Shown here: positions 1 to 9,752 of the stretch, piece after piece
Numbering within the stretch: the first letter of the stretch is position 1
Layout of the letters: the number at the start of each line of letters is the position of its first letter
Assembly: GCA_001660395.1 (NCBI GenBank)
Contig: LXWE01000012.1
Location: forward strand, 1 to 64,000
DNA: 64,000 nt
Direction: 5' to 3'
DNA from: Alteromonadaceae bacterium XY-R5
Lineage (GTDB): Bacteria; Pseudomonadota; Gammaproteobacteria; Enterobacterales; Alteromonadaceae
Position numbers and translations under genes: made by a program
Notes under the pieces: generated by a model
What the model was told of the DNA's origin: nothing
Databases searched by the model: none
Seen by the model: the letters and a program-made list of their open reading frames with translations, nothing else

Positions 1-31
1 TACCCGAAGGTCTCTCTCAAGCGGGATGCGC

Positions 32-59
32 ATTCTACGCCAACCCTATCAGGAGTCAA
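32..59 (-). promoter_or_regulatory. rRNA-type promoter (downstream of the pair), firing left
   Basis: Read on the minus strand: -35 TTGACT (59-54), a 16-bp spacer and -10 TAGAAT (37-32), followed by a GCGC discriminator, with A/T-rich DNA upstream of the -35 that resembles an UP element. The 16-bp spacer and GC discriminator are typical of stringently controlled stable-RNA promoters. The transcript leaves the window at its left edge. An rRNA operon is inferred because E. coli yrdA also lies beside an rrn operon. Confidence 0.75.
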
Positions 60-195
60 GCGATTTTTTCAAAATTTCTTTCTACTTAATCTCGCTCTAT
101 CCCGCTTCCCGTAAGCCTCCGCAGAGTCTTTACTCAGCGAACCGGAACCCGTTGGTTTTTGATTCCCTGCGGGGTATCCCCCGGAAGTGCGGCGC

Positions 196-223
196 ATTCT
201 ACACGCATCCTAAACACCGTCAA
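196..223 (-). promoter_or_regulatory. rRNA-type promoter (upstream of the pair), firing left
   Basis: Minus strand: -35 TTGACG (223-218), 16-bp spacer, -10 TAGAAT (201-196) and a GCGCCGC discriminator, with an A/T-rich block (224-245) upstream. It repeats the layout of the promoter at 32-59, about 164 bp further downstream on that strand. Two such promoters in tandem are the usual arrangement in front of 16S rRNA. Apart from these promoters, nothing else is supported in the first 342 bases. Confidence 0.75.
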
Positions 224-342
224 CACCTTATTTTAAAATCCTTTCTGACTGCTGCTTTAATGTTCAAAAACAGCTTTTTTGTCCATAAAACCAGCTGTTT
301 TTGCTAGCATGAGCAAAGTTCTATTTCTCAGAAAGGTAATTT

Positions 343-867
343 ATGCCAATTCGTCCTTATAAAGGAATTACTCCTACCCTCCCTGAAAGTTGTTATGTTG
401 ATAATAGTGCAGTCTTAGTAGGCGATATTATTTGCGGAGATGACGTCAGTATCTGGCCGTTAGTCGCGGCAAGAGGAGATGTAAATCATATTCGTATTGG
501 CAATAGATCAAATATTCAAGATGGGGCGGTATTACATGTCACGCGCAAATCGGCAAGTAATCCTGATGGCCACCCACTGATCATTGGTGAGGATGTCACG
601 GTTGGACATAAATGTATGTTACATGGATGTACCTTGGGTGATCGCATTCTTGTCGGAATGGGCGCCATTATTATGGACGGTGCAATCGTAGAAGATGATG
701 TCTTCGTGGGTGCAGGATCATTAGTACCTCCAAATAAGCGCTTAGAGAGTGGCTACTTATATGTAGGTAGTCCGGTTAAACAGGCAAGACCGTTGAATAA
801 TCAGGAAAGAGCCTTCCTAAAGCAATCCGCTGTTAATTATGTAGAACTAAAAGCAGACTACCAATAA
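343..867 (+). CDS. yrdA: Gamma-class carbonic anhydrase-like protein YrdA
   Basis: A 174-residue left-handed beta-helix protein built from hexapeptide repeats through most of residues 15-140. The three zinc-ligand histidines of gamma-carbonic anhydrases are in place (H65, H89, H94), with the R44/D46/Q59 set also spaced as in the archaeal enzyme Cam. Family members form trimers with metal sites at subunit interfaces; activity is demonstrated for only some of them, so CO2 hydration is inference. AAAGG lies about 7 nt before the ATG. It diverges from the leftward rRNA-type promoters and converges with yrdB, the same order as next to E. coli rrnD. Confidence 0.88.
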   Translation: MPIRPYKGITPTLPESCYVDNSAVLVGDIICGDDVSIWPLVAARGDVNHIRIGNRSNIQDGAVLHVTRKSASNPDGHPLIIGEDVTVGHKCMLHGCTLGDRILVGMGAIIMDGAIVEDDVFVGAGSLVPPNKRLESGYLYVGSPVKQARPLNNQERAFLKQSAVNYVELKADYQ

Positions 868-876
868 CCGCCCTTT

Positions 877-1116
877 TTAATAGAGGGTGACCTGGATTTT
901 CGAACAAGTCACCCTATCCACGCCTTCATAATCTTCAATAATCTCAGCAAACAGCTCTTCCATTGAAAATTGGTATTCTTCGTAAAAGCACTTTGCATCG
1001 TTCGAATAGATATCAGTAACAATACATTGCACCAATGCACCACTCACCATCGCGGTCAATATCAAGCCTTCTTCATTCACACTGAATCCATCTACGAATA
1101 AGATCCTCTGGTTCAT
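877..1116 (-). CDS. yrdB: DUF1488 family protein, YrdB-like
   Basis: A 79-residue acidic protein of unknown function with the size and position of E. coli YrdB (DUF1488). Its first 4 bp overlap the end of aroE (ATGA), so it is probably translationally coupled to it. No catalytic motif or membrane segment is visible. The family call rests mainly on length, on position beside aroE and yrdA, and on a general resemblance. Confidence 0.7.
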   Translation of the reverse strand: MNQRILFVDGFSVNEEGLILTAMVSGALVQCIVTDIYSNDAKCFYEEYQFSMEELFAEIIEDYEGVDRVTCSKIQVTLY

Positions 1117-1928
1117 AAATTTTTCCGCAGCAAATCAATAACCGGAGATATCTCTGGCATACGATCATGCCAGATGCGAAAGCTTTCAGCCGCCTGCCCG
1201 ACCAGCATACCCAAACCGTCAGATACATTTATCTCTTTATTTACCTGCTTTGCCCAGGACATGAAAGCGGTATCCCCTTTTTTATAAAACATATCGTAAG
1301 CCAAACACGCTCTCTTAAATATGGCGTCAGAAACGGACGGTAAGTCGCCAGACACACTTGAAGAGGTGGAGTTTATCGCTATATCGAATACGCTGTTATC
1401 GATCAGAGCCTCAGTGGCCATATAAACATTCTGCACATTTGCGTTTGCAATAAGCTCATCTACTTTACTCTGCGTTCGGTTATGTACAGCGATATCTGCG
1501 ACGCCTGCATCCAACAGTGGAAGTAATACACCTCGTGCAGCACCGCCAGCGCCAAGCAATAGCACACGTTTTCCAGATAAATCACCAATAATGCGAATCA
1601 GATCTTCAACCAAACCCTGCCCGTCAGTGTTGTCTCCCTGCAGCTTTCCATCAGCGAGACAACTGAGTGTATTTACCGCCCCAGCCATTTGGGCACGCTG
1701 TGACAATACGTCAGCCATCTCGAATGCATCGAGTTTAAATGGCAAAGTCACATTCGCCCCTTTGCCTCCAGAGGTAAAGAATGCCTTTGCTCCCTCGGCA
1801 AAGTTATCCTTGGGTAAACACACTGCATCGTACTCCAGCGTAATACGAAACTGCTTTGCAAACATCTGATGAATGGAAGGTGATAGACTATGGCTAATTG
1901 GATTTCCAAACACGGCAAACTTATTCAT
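1113..1928 (-). CDS. aroE: Shikimate 5-dehydrogenase
   Basis: A 271-residue AroE that reduces 3-dehydroshikimate to shikimate with NADPH in the chorismate pathway. The substrate-binding N-terminus has the SLSPSIH motif (S14, S16). Catalytic K65 (NVTLPFK) and D102 (GDNTDG) sit at the same numbers as in E. coli AroE. The NADP Rossmann loop is GAGGAARG near residue 126. yrdB follows with a 4-bp overlap. Its start codon shares bases with the start chosen for the divergent haemoglobin gene, so its promoter must lie inside that gene. Confidence 0.95.
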   Translation of the reverse strand: MNKFAVFGNPISHSLSPSIHQMFAKQFRITLEYDAVCLPKDNFAEGAKAFFTSGGKGANVTLPFKLDAFEMADVLSQRAQMAGAVNTLSCLADGKLQGDNTDGQGLVEDLIRIIGDLSGKRVLLLGAGGAARGVLLPLLDAGVADIAVHNRTQSKVDELIANANVQNVYMATEALIDNSVFDIAINSTSSSVSGDLPSVSDAIFKRACLAYDMFYKKGDTAFMSWAKQVNKEINVSDGLGMLVGQAAESFRIWHDRMPEISPVIDLLRKNL

Positions 1929-2367
1929 GGGATTGGTTTCTTTAATATCTAAGCTGGGTAAAAACTCCTCGCACTCTACTTCGACTCAAACGCCCTATCA
2001 AGCAATCGGTGGCGAAAAAGCCGTGTTTGCTTTAGCACATGGATTTTACGACATTATGGAGTCAGATCCGGCTGCGGCTGAGTTACTGGCCATACATCCA
2101 CAACCCATGGCTAGAATCCGTTCCGTATTTGTGCTGTATCTTTCAATGTGGCTAGGTGGACCTAACGAATACGAAAAGCAATTTGGTCATCCACGATTAC
2201 GCGCGCGCCATTTACCTTTCACAGTCACACCAAAATTAAAGGAACAATGGATGTATTGTATGCGTAAAGCTATGCATCAACACGTTAAGCAGGAAGCGAT
2301 CGCCACACAATTGCTGGCTGCACTCGACCAATTGGCCAGCCATATGATCAATAGCCCAGATAACTAA
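1927..2367 (+). CDS. Group 2 truncated haemoglobin (TrHbII/globin-like)
   Basis: About 146 residues with the 2/2 globin pattern: B10 Tyr in HGFYDIM, the CD/E helices with the conserved PMARIR and MWLGGP segments, the proximal F8 His in RARHLPF and the invariant G8 Trp in KEQWMYCM. No signal peptide, so it should be cytoplasmic; family roles include O2 binding and NO or peroxide detoxification. The upstream reading frame stays open to 1873, but that would extend into aroE. The ATG at 1927 is the best start, yet it overlaps the aroE start codon and lacks a clear ribosome-binding site. Confidence 0.85.
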   Translation: MGLVSLISKLGKNSSHSTSTQTPYQAIGGEKAVFALAHGFYDIMESDPAAAELLAIHPQPMARIRSVFVLYLSMWLGGPNEYEKQFGHPRLRARHLPFTVTPKLKEQWMYCMRKAMHQHVKQEAIATQLLAALDQLASHMINSPDN

Positions 2368-2395
2368 CGTTTGGTATGGAGTAAAAAGGAAAAAT

Positions 2396-2416
2396 GGCCC
2401 GAATTTTTATCGAGCC
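2396..2416 (-). terminator. Weak terminator after ompW
   Basis: On the minus strand GGCTCG and CGGGCC can pair (one G-U) around an A/T-rich loop, followed by ATTTTT. It lies 25 bp past the ompW stop, between the convergent haemoglobin gene and ompW. The stem is short, hence the modest confidence. Confidence 0.45.
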
Positions 2417-2441
2417 AATTAAAGTTGCAAATTACTGCTAT

Positions 2442-3119
2442 TTAGAAGGTGTAACCCAAAGTGATCGAATACACCCAGGGGTCAATAGTAATATCGTTCA
2501 CCTTGCCCGCAGTACCGTTCAGATTAAAGGAAGCTTCAGTATCGATATCAATCCACCGTACTGAAGCATTCACATACCAGTTATCTTCTAACTTATAGTC
2601 AGCACCAACTTGCGCTGAGAGACCAAACGAATTATCCAGTGATAGATCAGCAAGTCCCGCATTGTCGTTAGCAGATGTAAATTGCTCATCAAAAAAGATT
2701 GTGTAATTTATACCAGCGCCAATGTATGGCTGAAATGCCGAGGAGGCATCGTTAAAGTAATAGTTAACTGTCACTGTTGGAGGTAAATGCTTAACCTCTG
2801 CTAATTTATCACCCGTGCCTAAAGGATCGCTGACACTGAAATTTACATCGTGGCTAAAAGGTGTTGCAGCCAATACTTCAACATTAATGTTATCTGTTAA
2901 AAAATAGGCAAAGTTAAGGCCAAGCTGCGTATTGTTGTCGACGCTAAGACCTACGCCCAAGTCAGCCCCACCTACCTCAATATTAGAAGATGAATCGTCC
3001 GGTGCGACCGTTGTTAAGCCGACTCGAACCAGAATATCACCAGCCTGATGCGCTAATGCAGAAAATGACAGCAGACCTAAAGAAGCACAGATACATGCAG
3101 AAAGAATAGATTTTTTCAT
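2442..3119 (-). CDS. ompW: Outer membrane protein OmpW family
   Basis: A 225-residue precursor of a small eight-strand beta-barrel. The signal peptide ends at ALA (residue 23) before HQAGD, and the mature start and the repeats of alternating hydrophobic/aromatic strands fit OmpW. The chain ends in ITLGYTF with the C-terminal Phe used for BAM-dependent insertion. OmpW proteins form narrow hydrophobic channels and are induced by low oxygen in enterics. A candidate FNR box lies at about -41 of a plausible promoter (3149-3189). Confidence 0.88.
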   Translation of the reverse strand: MKKSILSACICASLGLLSFSALAHQAGDILVRVGLTTVAPDDSSSNIEVGGADLGVGLSVDNNTQLGLNFAYFLTDNINVEVLAATPFSHDVNFSVSDPLGTGDKLAEVKHLPPTVTVNYYFNDASSAFQPYIGAGINYTIFFDEQFTSANDNAGLADLSLDNSFGLSAQVGADYKLEDNWYVNASVRWIDIDTEASFNLNGTAGKVNDITIDPWVYSITLGYTF

Positions 3120-3148
3120 GGTAATTTCCCTTCGTTAACTTAACGCTG

Positions 3149-3189
3149 ATTGTAAGCTTCACTCTGGGCAAGAGATTGATCTGGCACAA
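3149..3189 (-). promoter_or_regulatory. Candidate FNR-dependent ompW promoter
   Basis: The 14-bp element at 3176-3189 (plus strand TTGAT-CTGG-CACAA) matches 8 of 10 bases of the FNR consensus TTGAT-N4-ATCAA. On the minus strand a -10 TACAAT lies at 3154-3149, giving a start near 3142. The centre of the FNR element would then be about 40.5 bp upstream, the spacing of class II FNR-activated promoters. ompW is a known FNR target in E. coli; here regulation is inferred only from the sequence. Confidence 0.5.
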
Positions 3190-3241
3190 ATTTCAACGGG
3201 GCTAAAGGGACAGACTGAGCTATCCCTTGAGGTGGATCAAA

Positions 3242-4743
<1,502 letters not shown>

Positions 4744-4841
4744 TATTCAATTACTTCTTTTAAAGGGGGACGGAAGTGTAATGGATTAAAACTGCCGAAG
4801 AAAACCCTCAATAGATGCAAATTTCCTATCGGACAGATAGA

Positions 4842-5408
4842 TTATTCTGGCACAAATTTATGCTGACAGGATTTAACAGGGCATATCAAACCATCTTTAC
4901 CGCTGATTTTCTTTTTCAGCATTATTGGCCAAAAACACTCGGGGCATTGATAATTTACCGGCTCGGAGTTCACCGCATATCGACACTTTGGAAAACCATT
5001 ACAGGCATAAAATGTCTTCCCAAATTTACTGGTGCGCGAAACCAAATGCCCACTTTTACATTCTGGGCAACTGATGTGAGTGTCAGCCTGAGGGCTCTTT
5101 AAAGAGCCAATGTAATGACAAGTAGGAAAATTTGAACAACCGATAAAAAGCCCGAACCGGCCTTTTTTAATCGCGAGTTCGGATGCACATAGCGGGCATG
5201 CGCTGCCATCCAGACGTTTTATCTCAGACGTCTCATGTTCGTGCAGGTTTTTAGTGTAGTGACATTCCGGATAATGCGAACACCCTATAAAAGGGCCGCT
5301 TTTTCCATGTCTAATACAAAGTTTGCCACCACACTCTGGACAAAGGCCATAGGCTTCTTCCAATGCATGTTCATCGGCAGCAAATAAAGAATGATCAATC
5401 TTAGACAT
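4842..5408 (-). CDS. yrdD: Topoisomerase I C-terminal-like zinc-ribbon protein (YrdD-like)
   Basis: A 188-residue protein made almost entirely of four successive C4 zinc ribbons, each CPxC-x(15-20)-C-x(4-5)-C, beginning near residues 21, 68, 114 and 154. These match the DNA-binding zinc ribbons at the C-terminus of topoisomerase IA, here as a free-standing protein. The function of YrdD is not established; nucleic-acid binding is inferred from the fold. It lies between smg and tsaC, as in E. coli. Confidence 0.85.
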   Translation of the reverse strand: MSKIDHSLFAADEHALEEAYGLCPECGGKLCIRHGKSGPFIGCSHYPECHYTKNLHEHETSEIKRLDGSACPLCASELAIKKGRFGLFIGCSNFPTCHYIGSLKSPQADTHISCPECKSGHLVSRTSKFGKTFYACNGFPKCRYAVNSEPVNYQCPECFWPIMLKKKISGKDGLICPVKSCQHKFVPE

Positions 5409-5427
5409 CTATTCCTAACGCAATTCG

Positions 5428-5904
5428 CTAGTGCAGCGGCCCCTCAGGCGCTTCGAATAACAAATCTTCCATCTGAGCATAGGCATTTTCCTTTCCTGGT
5501 ACGTTAAACAGCACCATCAAGACTACCCATTTCAAATCTTCAAGGCAGAACTCTTTTGAGTCGATTTCCATTACCCGGTCAATTACCATTTCTCGGGTAG
5601 CATTATCGAGTACATTAATTTGTTCTAAAAAGATAAGAAAGCCTCGGCACTCTGTGTCCAAACGCATTTCTTCTTCATGTGTGTATATACGGGTAACAAC
5701 ATCCGTAGTGCCCCTAACAAGATAAGGATTAATGTCCGTTTCTTGTAATGCCGCAAGTTTCTCTAACCAAGCTAGCGCTTTATAAATTTCATCATGATGA
5801 AAACCAGCACGTACCAATTCGTCAGTCAGGGCATCCTGATCGACGTGGATTTCTGTTTCACTATGGATGAAGTTCTCGAAGAGATACATGAGGATATCGA
5901 ACAT
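5428..5904 (-). CDS. smg: Smg family protein (DUF494)
   Basis: 158 residues starting [16 protein letters not shown], which is how Smg proteins begin; an upstream in-frame start would add ten residues overlapping dprA and is rejected. A GGGGGA ribosome-binding site lies inside the dprA end, and the ATG is one base past the dprA stop, so the two are probably coupled. The protein is acidic and alpha-helical with no known catalytic motif. The role of Smg is not established beyond its conserved location beside dprA. Confidence 0.9.
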   Translation of the reverse strand: MFDILMYLFENFIHSETEIHVDQDALTDELVRAGFHHDEIYKALAWLEKLAALQETDINPYLVRGTTDVVTRIYTHEEEMRLDTECRGFLIFLEQINVLDNATREMVIDRVMEIDSKEFCLEDLKWVVLMVLFNVPGKENAYAQMEDLLFEAPEGPLH

Positions 5905-5905
5905 G

Positions 5906-7045
5906 TTAATTGTCCCCCAATTTGATGTAGCCACCGGGAACGGCGGATACTAAACCACGCAACTCATATTCTAATAATTGTGCAAGTACGTCTGTTACTG
6001 CCATGCCGCTGCGTTCAGCTACCAGGTCAACGGATGTAGCCTCATAATCAACACTATCTAACAATTTGTCCGTTGCCAAGTTTTCCTTATCAGTTTTTTC
6101 AATGTTTTTTCGCTCCCTGATAGGTGGAATAAGATTAAGATGATGAAATTCCTCATTAATGTCACAAATATCTTCTGTCAACTTGGCACCTTGTTTGATC
6201 AGGTGATGGCACCCCTTAGTTTGCGGGTTGCGTATATTCCCAGGTATCGCGAAAACATCTTTACCCTGTTCAACGGCATACCTCGCTGTTATCAGTGAAC
6301 CACTTTTAATCGTTGCCTCTGCCACCAAACATCCAAGGCTTAACCCGCTGATTATACGATTCCTACGAGGAAAATGATCAGAGCGAGCTATCGTGCCAGG
6401 AGCAAACTCAGTAAGCAAACAGCCTCCATTATCAAGAATGTCATTCGCTAGTGCATGGTGACGTTTTGGGTATATAACATCAGGACCAGTCCCCATAACA
6501 GCTATCGTAAACCCATTTACTTCCAGTGCGGCTTTGTGAGCCGTCGCGTCAATTCCTGCAGCAAGCCCGCTGGTAATCACCCAACCAGACGCACATGCAT
6601 CTTTAGCTAACTGTCGGGTAACTTCCTGACCAGATAGACTGGGGCTACGCGAACCAATAATGGCCAATTGAGGCACTGACAATAATGACTGATTACCTAT
6701 ACCGAACAGCACCAATGGTGGATTAGCTATTTGTTTTAACTGATTTGGATAATTGGGCTCCCCCAAAACGACAACGAAGTGCCCAAAGCTTTTACCAAGC
6801 CATGTTTCCACAGAATGAATAACGCCAGAGGACTGCTTAATTGCCGTTGTTTGTTCGGAACTGAATCCCAGCTTCGCCAAACTGGCAGGCGGCAACGTCA
6901 TAACGGCTTCAACGTTAAGTCCATTTTCCAATAATGCTTGTAAGCGTTTAGGGCCAATACCAGGAATGGACAGAAGAGTGAGATAAGCCTTTTGTAATGA
7001 TGTTAGAGGAGAGTGGCCTTTTTTTAAAACGTATTGTTTCGTCAT
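5906..7045 (-). CDS. dprA: DNA-processing protein DprA
   Basis: A 379-residue DprA, which binds incoming single-stranded DNA during transformation and loads RecA. Domains: helix-hairpin-helix N-terminus ([17 protein letters not shown], near residues 27-43); Rossmann-like core with [34 protein letters not shown] and [21 protein letters not shown]; and a C-terminal winged helix (about 305-379). The length is typical of the full three-domain form. It follows the LysM gene by 17 bp and is coupled to smg. Confidence 0.95.
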   Translation of the reverse strand: MTKQYVLKKGHSPLTSLQKAYLTLLSIPGIGPKRLQALLENGLNVEAVMTLPPASLAKLGFSSEQTTAIKQSSGVIHSVETWLGKSFGHFVVVLGEPNYPNQLKQIANPPLVLFGIGNQSLLSVPQLAIIGSRSPSLSGQEVTRQLAKDACASGWVITSGLAAGIDATAHKAALEVNGFTIAVMGTGPDVIYPKRHHALANDILDNGGCLLTEFAPGTIARSDHFPRRNRIISGLSLGCLVAEATIKSGSLITARYAVEQGKDVFAIPGNIRNPQTKGCHHLIKQGAKLTEDICDINEEFHHLNLIPPIRERKNIEKTDKENLATDKLLDSVDYEATSVDLVAERSGMAVTDVLAQLLEYELRGLVSAVPGGYIKLGDN

Positions 7046-7062
7046 CCACTCTCCTTAGTCCT

Positions 7063-8133
7063 TTAAGGGTGAGCTACAATCGCTCCTTTACGGATAATTT
7101 TAGCTGACTCAGTAATGAGTGCATAACTCACCTTATCAAAAACCTGAAAAACAACGAGCTGCCCCGTTTTTACAGCGGGTTGCTCCATTTCATCGCCAAA
7201 TAAAAAGTTAGTCACTTTATTTCCTTCATTAGCGTATGAAGGCGATGATTTATCGATAATGTTGGGACCCTTTTCATAGATACCCATAATCGTGCCAGGC
7301 TGAACATCACTCTCACCCAAATCCAGTACAACCACATTGTACTTTCCTAATAGGCTATGTTGTTCAAGACTTTCAATAATAAAACCTCGCTGCTGATCAG
7401 CACTGACCAAAGGCAGGGCTTGTTCCTGCTGAGGCGGTGCGCTCATCAGCTTATCACCTCTTCTAACTTCAAAATTGGATGTCGTCAGAGTGACGTAATC
7501 ATTTGCTGACGATGATGGCTCTACTTTGGCATCAGCGACATGTCGAACCTGAATACCTAATTCATCGCCATTTTTGTCCATTAACATAGACTGACGACGA
7601 ATAATGACTGGCTTATCTCCTGGGTTGAATACATTGCCATGACTCAGCAGGAAATCCCCTGGCGAATACTGCATATAACCATCCTGGTTACCGAGCACAT
7701 ATGGTAAAGCGTCATAGTCATCTTCGCTCATGACCCAATTATTTTGCACATACGGAGCAATCACATCCCAAGGTAATGTAGGAATGGGAGCCGGCATTTT
7801 TGCTACCTTTTCACCGCTCGGGCTAATATGAATGACCGGCTTAGGTGGCTGACGTACTACTTCAACTTCGGGTTCACCTTGTTCGTTATAACGCAAACGC
7901 AGTTCATCTCCCGGGTAGATTAAATGCGGGTTAACTAACTGGACGTTATTGCGCCATAACTCAGGCCACAACCAAGGACGGTCCAGGAACATATTTGAAA
8001 TATCCCATAAAGTATCGCCCGGCTTGACTATGTAAATCTCCGGCGCATCATTTTTTATGGTAATTTTGTCCGCAAATGCCATAAAAGGTACTAGTAACAA
8101 TACCAATAACAGCTTACCTATATTCCTCATCAT
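7063..8133 (-). CDS. LysM-domain secreted peptidoglycan-binding protein
   Basis: 356 residues with a signal peptide (cleavage after AFA, residue 21) and a single N-terminal LysM domain (about 33-82, YIVKPGDTLWDISNMFL to LIYPGDELRL), followed by a long beta-rich region without recognised catalytic residues. LysM binds N-acetylglucosamine chains of the cell wall, so an envelope location is expected. A LysM gene in this place, divergent from def and upstream of dprA, is common in Vibrio, Shewanella and Alteromonas relatives. No hydrolase motif is seen, so its job is unknown. Confidence 0.88.
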   Translation of the reverse strand: MMRNIGKLLLVLLLVPFMAFADKITIKNDAPEIYIVKPGDTLWDISNMFLDRPWLWPELWRNNVQLVNPHLIYPGDELRLRYNEQGEPEVEVVRQPPKPVIHISPSGEKVAKMPAPIPTLPWDVIAPYVQNNWVMSEDDYDALPYVLGNQDGYMQYSPGDFLLSHGNVFNPGDKPVIIRRQSMLMDKNGDELGIQVRHVADAKVEPSSSANDYVTLTTSNFEVRRGDKLMSAPPQQEQALPLVSADQQRGFIIESLEQHSLLGKYNVVVLDLGESDVQPGTIMGIYEKGPNIIDKSSPSYANEGNKVTNFLFGDEMEQPAVKTGQLVVFQVFDKVSYALITESAKIIRKGAIVAHP

Positions 8134-8165
8134 CTCGCACCACCCAAGGATTACGCCTTGTACTA

Positions 8166-8194
8166 TTATGTTTTTTACCCAATTACGCTAGAAT
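8166..8194 (+). promoter_or_regulatory. Candidate def promoter
   Basis: A -10 TAGAAT at 8189-8194 follows a poor -35 TTATGT (8166-8171) with a 17-bp spacer, in the 158-bp gap between the divergent LysM gene and def. Only the -10 is convincing. Confidence 0.35.
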
Positions 8195-8291
8195 AGCCCC
8201 ATATATAGGGGATTAAATAGCCCTTTCCATGGGTTAGTATAGGAATTGATACAATCCCTACGTTATCAACCAATTGTAGCTGAATTGAACC

Positions 8292-8801
8292 ATGGCAATA
8301 CTAGAAGTACTAAGATTTCCCGACGAGCGTCTTCGAACCGTAGCTAAACCGGTAGAAAAAGTTGACGCTGAAATAAAACAATTGATCGCAGATATGTTCG
8401 AAACCATGCGTGACGAACGCGGTATTGGTTTGGCTGCAACCCAAATCAATGTCCACAAACGCGTGATCGTGATGGATGTTTCAGAAGAACAAAATGAACC
8501 TCTTGTTTTTATTAATCCTGAACTAATTGAAAAACAAGGCTGCACTATCAGCGAAGAAGGCTGTCTGTCGGTACCAAATAACTACGCAAAAGTTGAGCGC
8601 GCTGAAAAAGTTACCGTTAAAGCGTTAGATAAAGACGGAAATCCTTTTGAACTAGATGCTGAAGGATTGTTAGCCATTTGCATCCAGCATGAAATGGATC
8701 ATTTGATGGGTAAGCTTTTTGTTGATTATCTATCTCCACTAAAGCGCCAGCGTATCCGCGCTAAGCTTGAAAAAGAAGCCCGTCTGGCGACGAAAGCCTG
8801 A
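8292..8801 (+). CDS. def: Peptide deformylase
   Basis: A 169-residue type 1 deformylase that removes the formyl group from the initiator methionine of new proteins. All three motifs are intact: GIGLAATQ (44-51), EGCLS with metal ligand C91, and QHEMDH with ligands H133 and H137 and catalytic E134. The length equals E. coli Def (169). It is the first gene of def-fmt-rsmB-trkA, followed 9 bp later by fmt, whose product adds the formyl group that Def removes. Confidence 0.97.
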   Translation: MAILEVLRFPDERLRTVAKPVEKVDAEIKQLIADMFETMRDERGIGLAATQINVHKRVIVMDVSEEQNEPLVFINPELIEKQGCTISEEGCLSVPNNYAKVERAEKVTVKALDKDGNPFELDAEGLLAICIQHEMDHLMGKLFVDYLSPLKRQRIRAKLEKEARLATKA

Positions 8802-8810
8802 GGAATAACC

Positions 8811-9752
8811 TTGACGACACCACTCAAAATTATTTTTGCCGGTACACCGGATTTTGCTGCTGGCCACCTGCAAGCATTGTTAGCGTCTGAACATGAAGTT
8901 GTAGCTGTATATTCTCAACCTGATCGTCCTGCTGGACGTGGGAAAAAACTGCAAGCCAGTCCGGTTAAGCAATTAGCGCTCGAGCATGATATTCCAGTCT
9001 ATCAACCGATTAGCCTGAAAACTCCTGAAGCACAGTCAGAATTTGCCAGCATCCAGGCAGATATAATGGTGGTCGTCGCCTATGGTCTGATTCTCCCCAA
9101 GGTAATCCTTGATACTCCGCGTCTTGGTTGTATCAATGTACATGGGTCTTTATTACCCAAATGGCGCGGCGCGGCGCCTATTCAGCGATCTATATGGGCC
9201 GGAGATAAAGTTAGCGGCGTGACCATTATGCAAATGGATGAGGGACTGGACAGTGGCGCCATGTTACTCAAACACGAGGTTGTGTTAGCTAAAGATGAAA
9301 CCAGTGCATCTTTATATGCAAAACTGGAAAAATCCGGTCCACAGGCGCTAATCGATACCCTTTTGAATCTTGAAAATATTAGTCCAGAGCAACAAAGCGA
9401 AGCTGATGTTACTTATGCAAAAAAGCTGACTAAAGAGGAAGCAAAAATTGACTGGCAGACAAGCGCAGTGCAAATCGAACGGAATATCCGCGCATTTAAT
9501 CCATGGCCAGTCGCCTTCTTCGAACATCAGGAACAGGCCATCAAAGTGTGGGCCGCAGATGTTGTTGATATAGCCCCAACACAACGCCCAGGCACAATTC
9601 TACAAGCAGATAAGCACGGCATTTTGGTTGCAACAGGTAATCAGGGCCTGCTGATCACCCAATTACAATTGCCCGGTAAAAAGGCTATGGCCAGTCATGA
9701 CGTTTTAAACTCCAGAGCCGACTGGTTCATTCCCGGAACACACTTAAAATGA
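8811..9752 (+). CDS. fmt: Methionyl-tRNA formyltransferase
   Basis: A 313-residue enzyme that formylates Met-tRNAfMet with 10-formyltetrahydrofolate. The folate-site signature [18 protein letters not shown] contains the catalytic Asn and His, and the Asp is in DEGLDSGAM; the C-terminal OB-like tRNA-binding domain follows. The start is a TTG preceded by GAGGAA, which gives the expected [18 protein letters not shown]-terminus. The last 4 bp overlap rsmB (ATGA), implying coupled translation. Confidence 0.97.
   Translation: MTTPLKIIFAGTPDFAAGHLQALLASEHEVVAVYSQPDRPAGRGKKLQASPVKQLALEHDIPVYQPISLKTPEAQSEFASIQADIMVVVAYGLILPKVILDTPRLGCINVHGSLLPKWRGAAPIQRSIWAGDKVSGVTIMQMDEGLDSGAMLLKHEVVLAKDETSASLYAKLEKSGPQALIDTLLNLENISPEQQSEADVTYAKKLTKEEAKIDWQTSAVQIERNIRAFNPWPVAFFEHQEQAIKVWAADVVDIAPTQRPGTILQADKHGILVATGNQGLLITQLQLPGKKAMASHDVLNSRADWFIPGTHLK

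Noticed and set aside
26-307. 93-codon plus-strand open frame at the left edge
   Set aside because: It runs over the two rRNA-type promoters on the other strand and has no ribosome-binding site or recognisable protein pattern.
4815-5102. 95-codon plus-strand frame antisense to the zinc-ribbon gene
   Set aside because: Shadow of the yrdD-like gene, which has clear repeated CxxC motifs on the minus strand.
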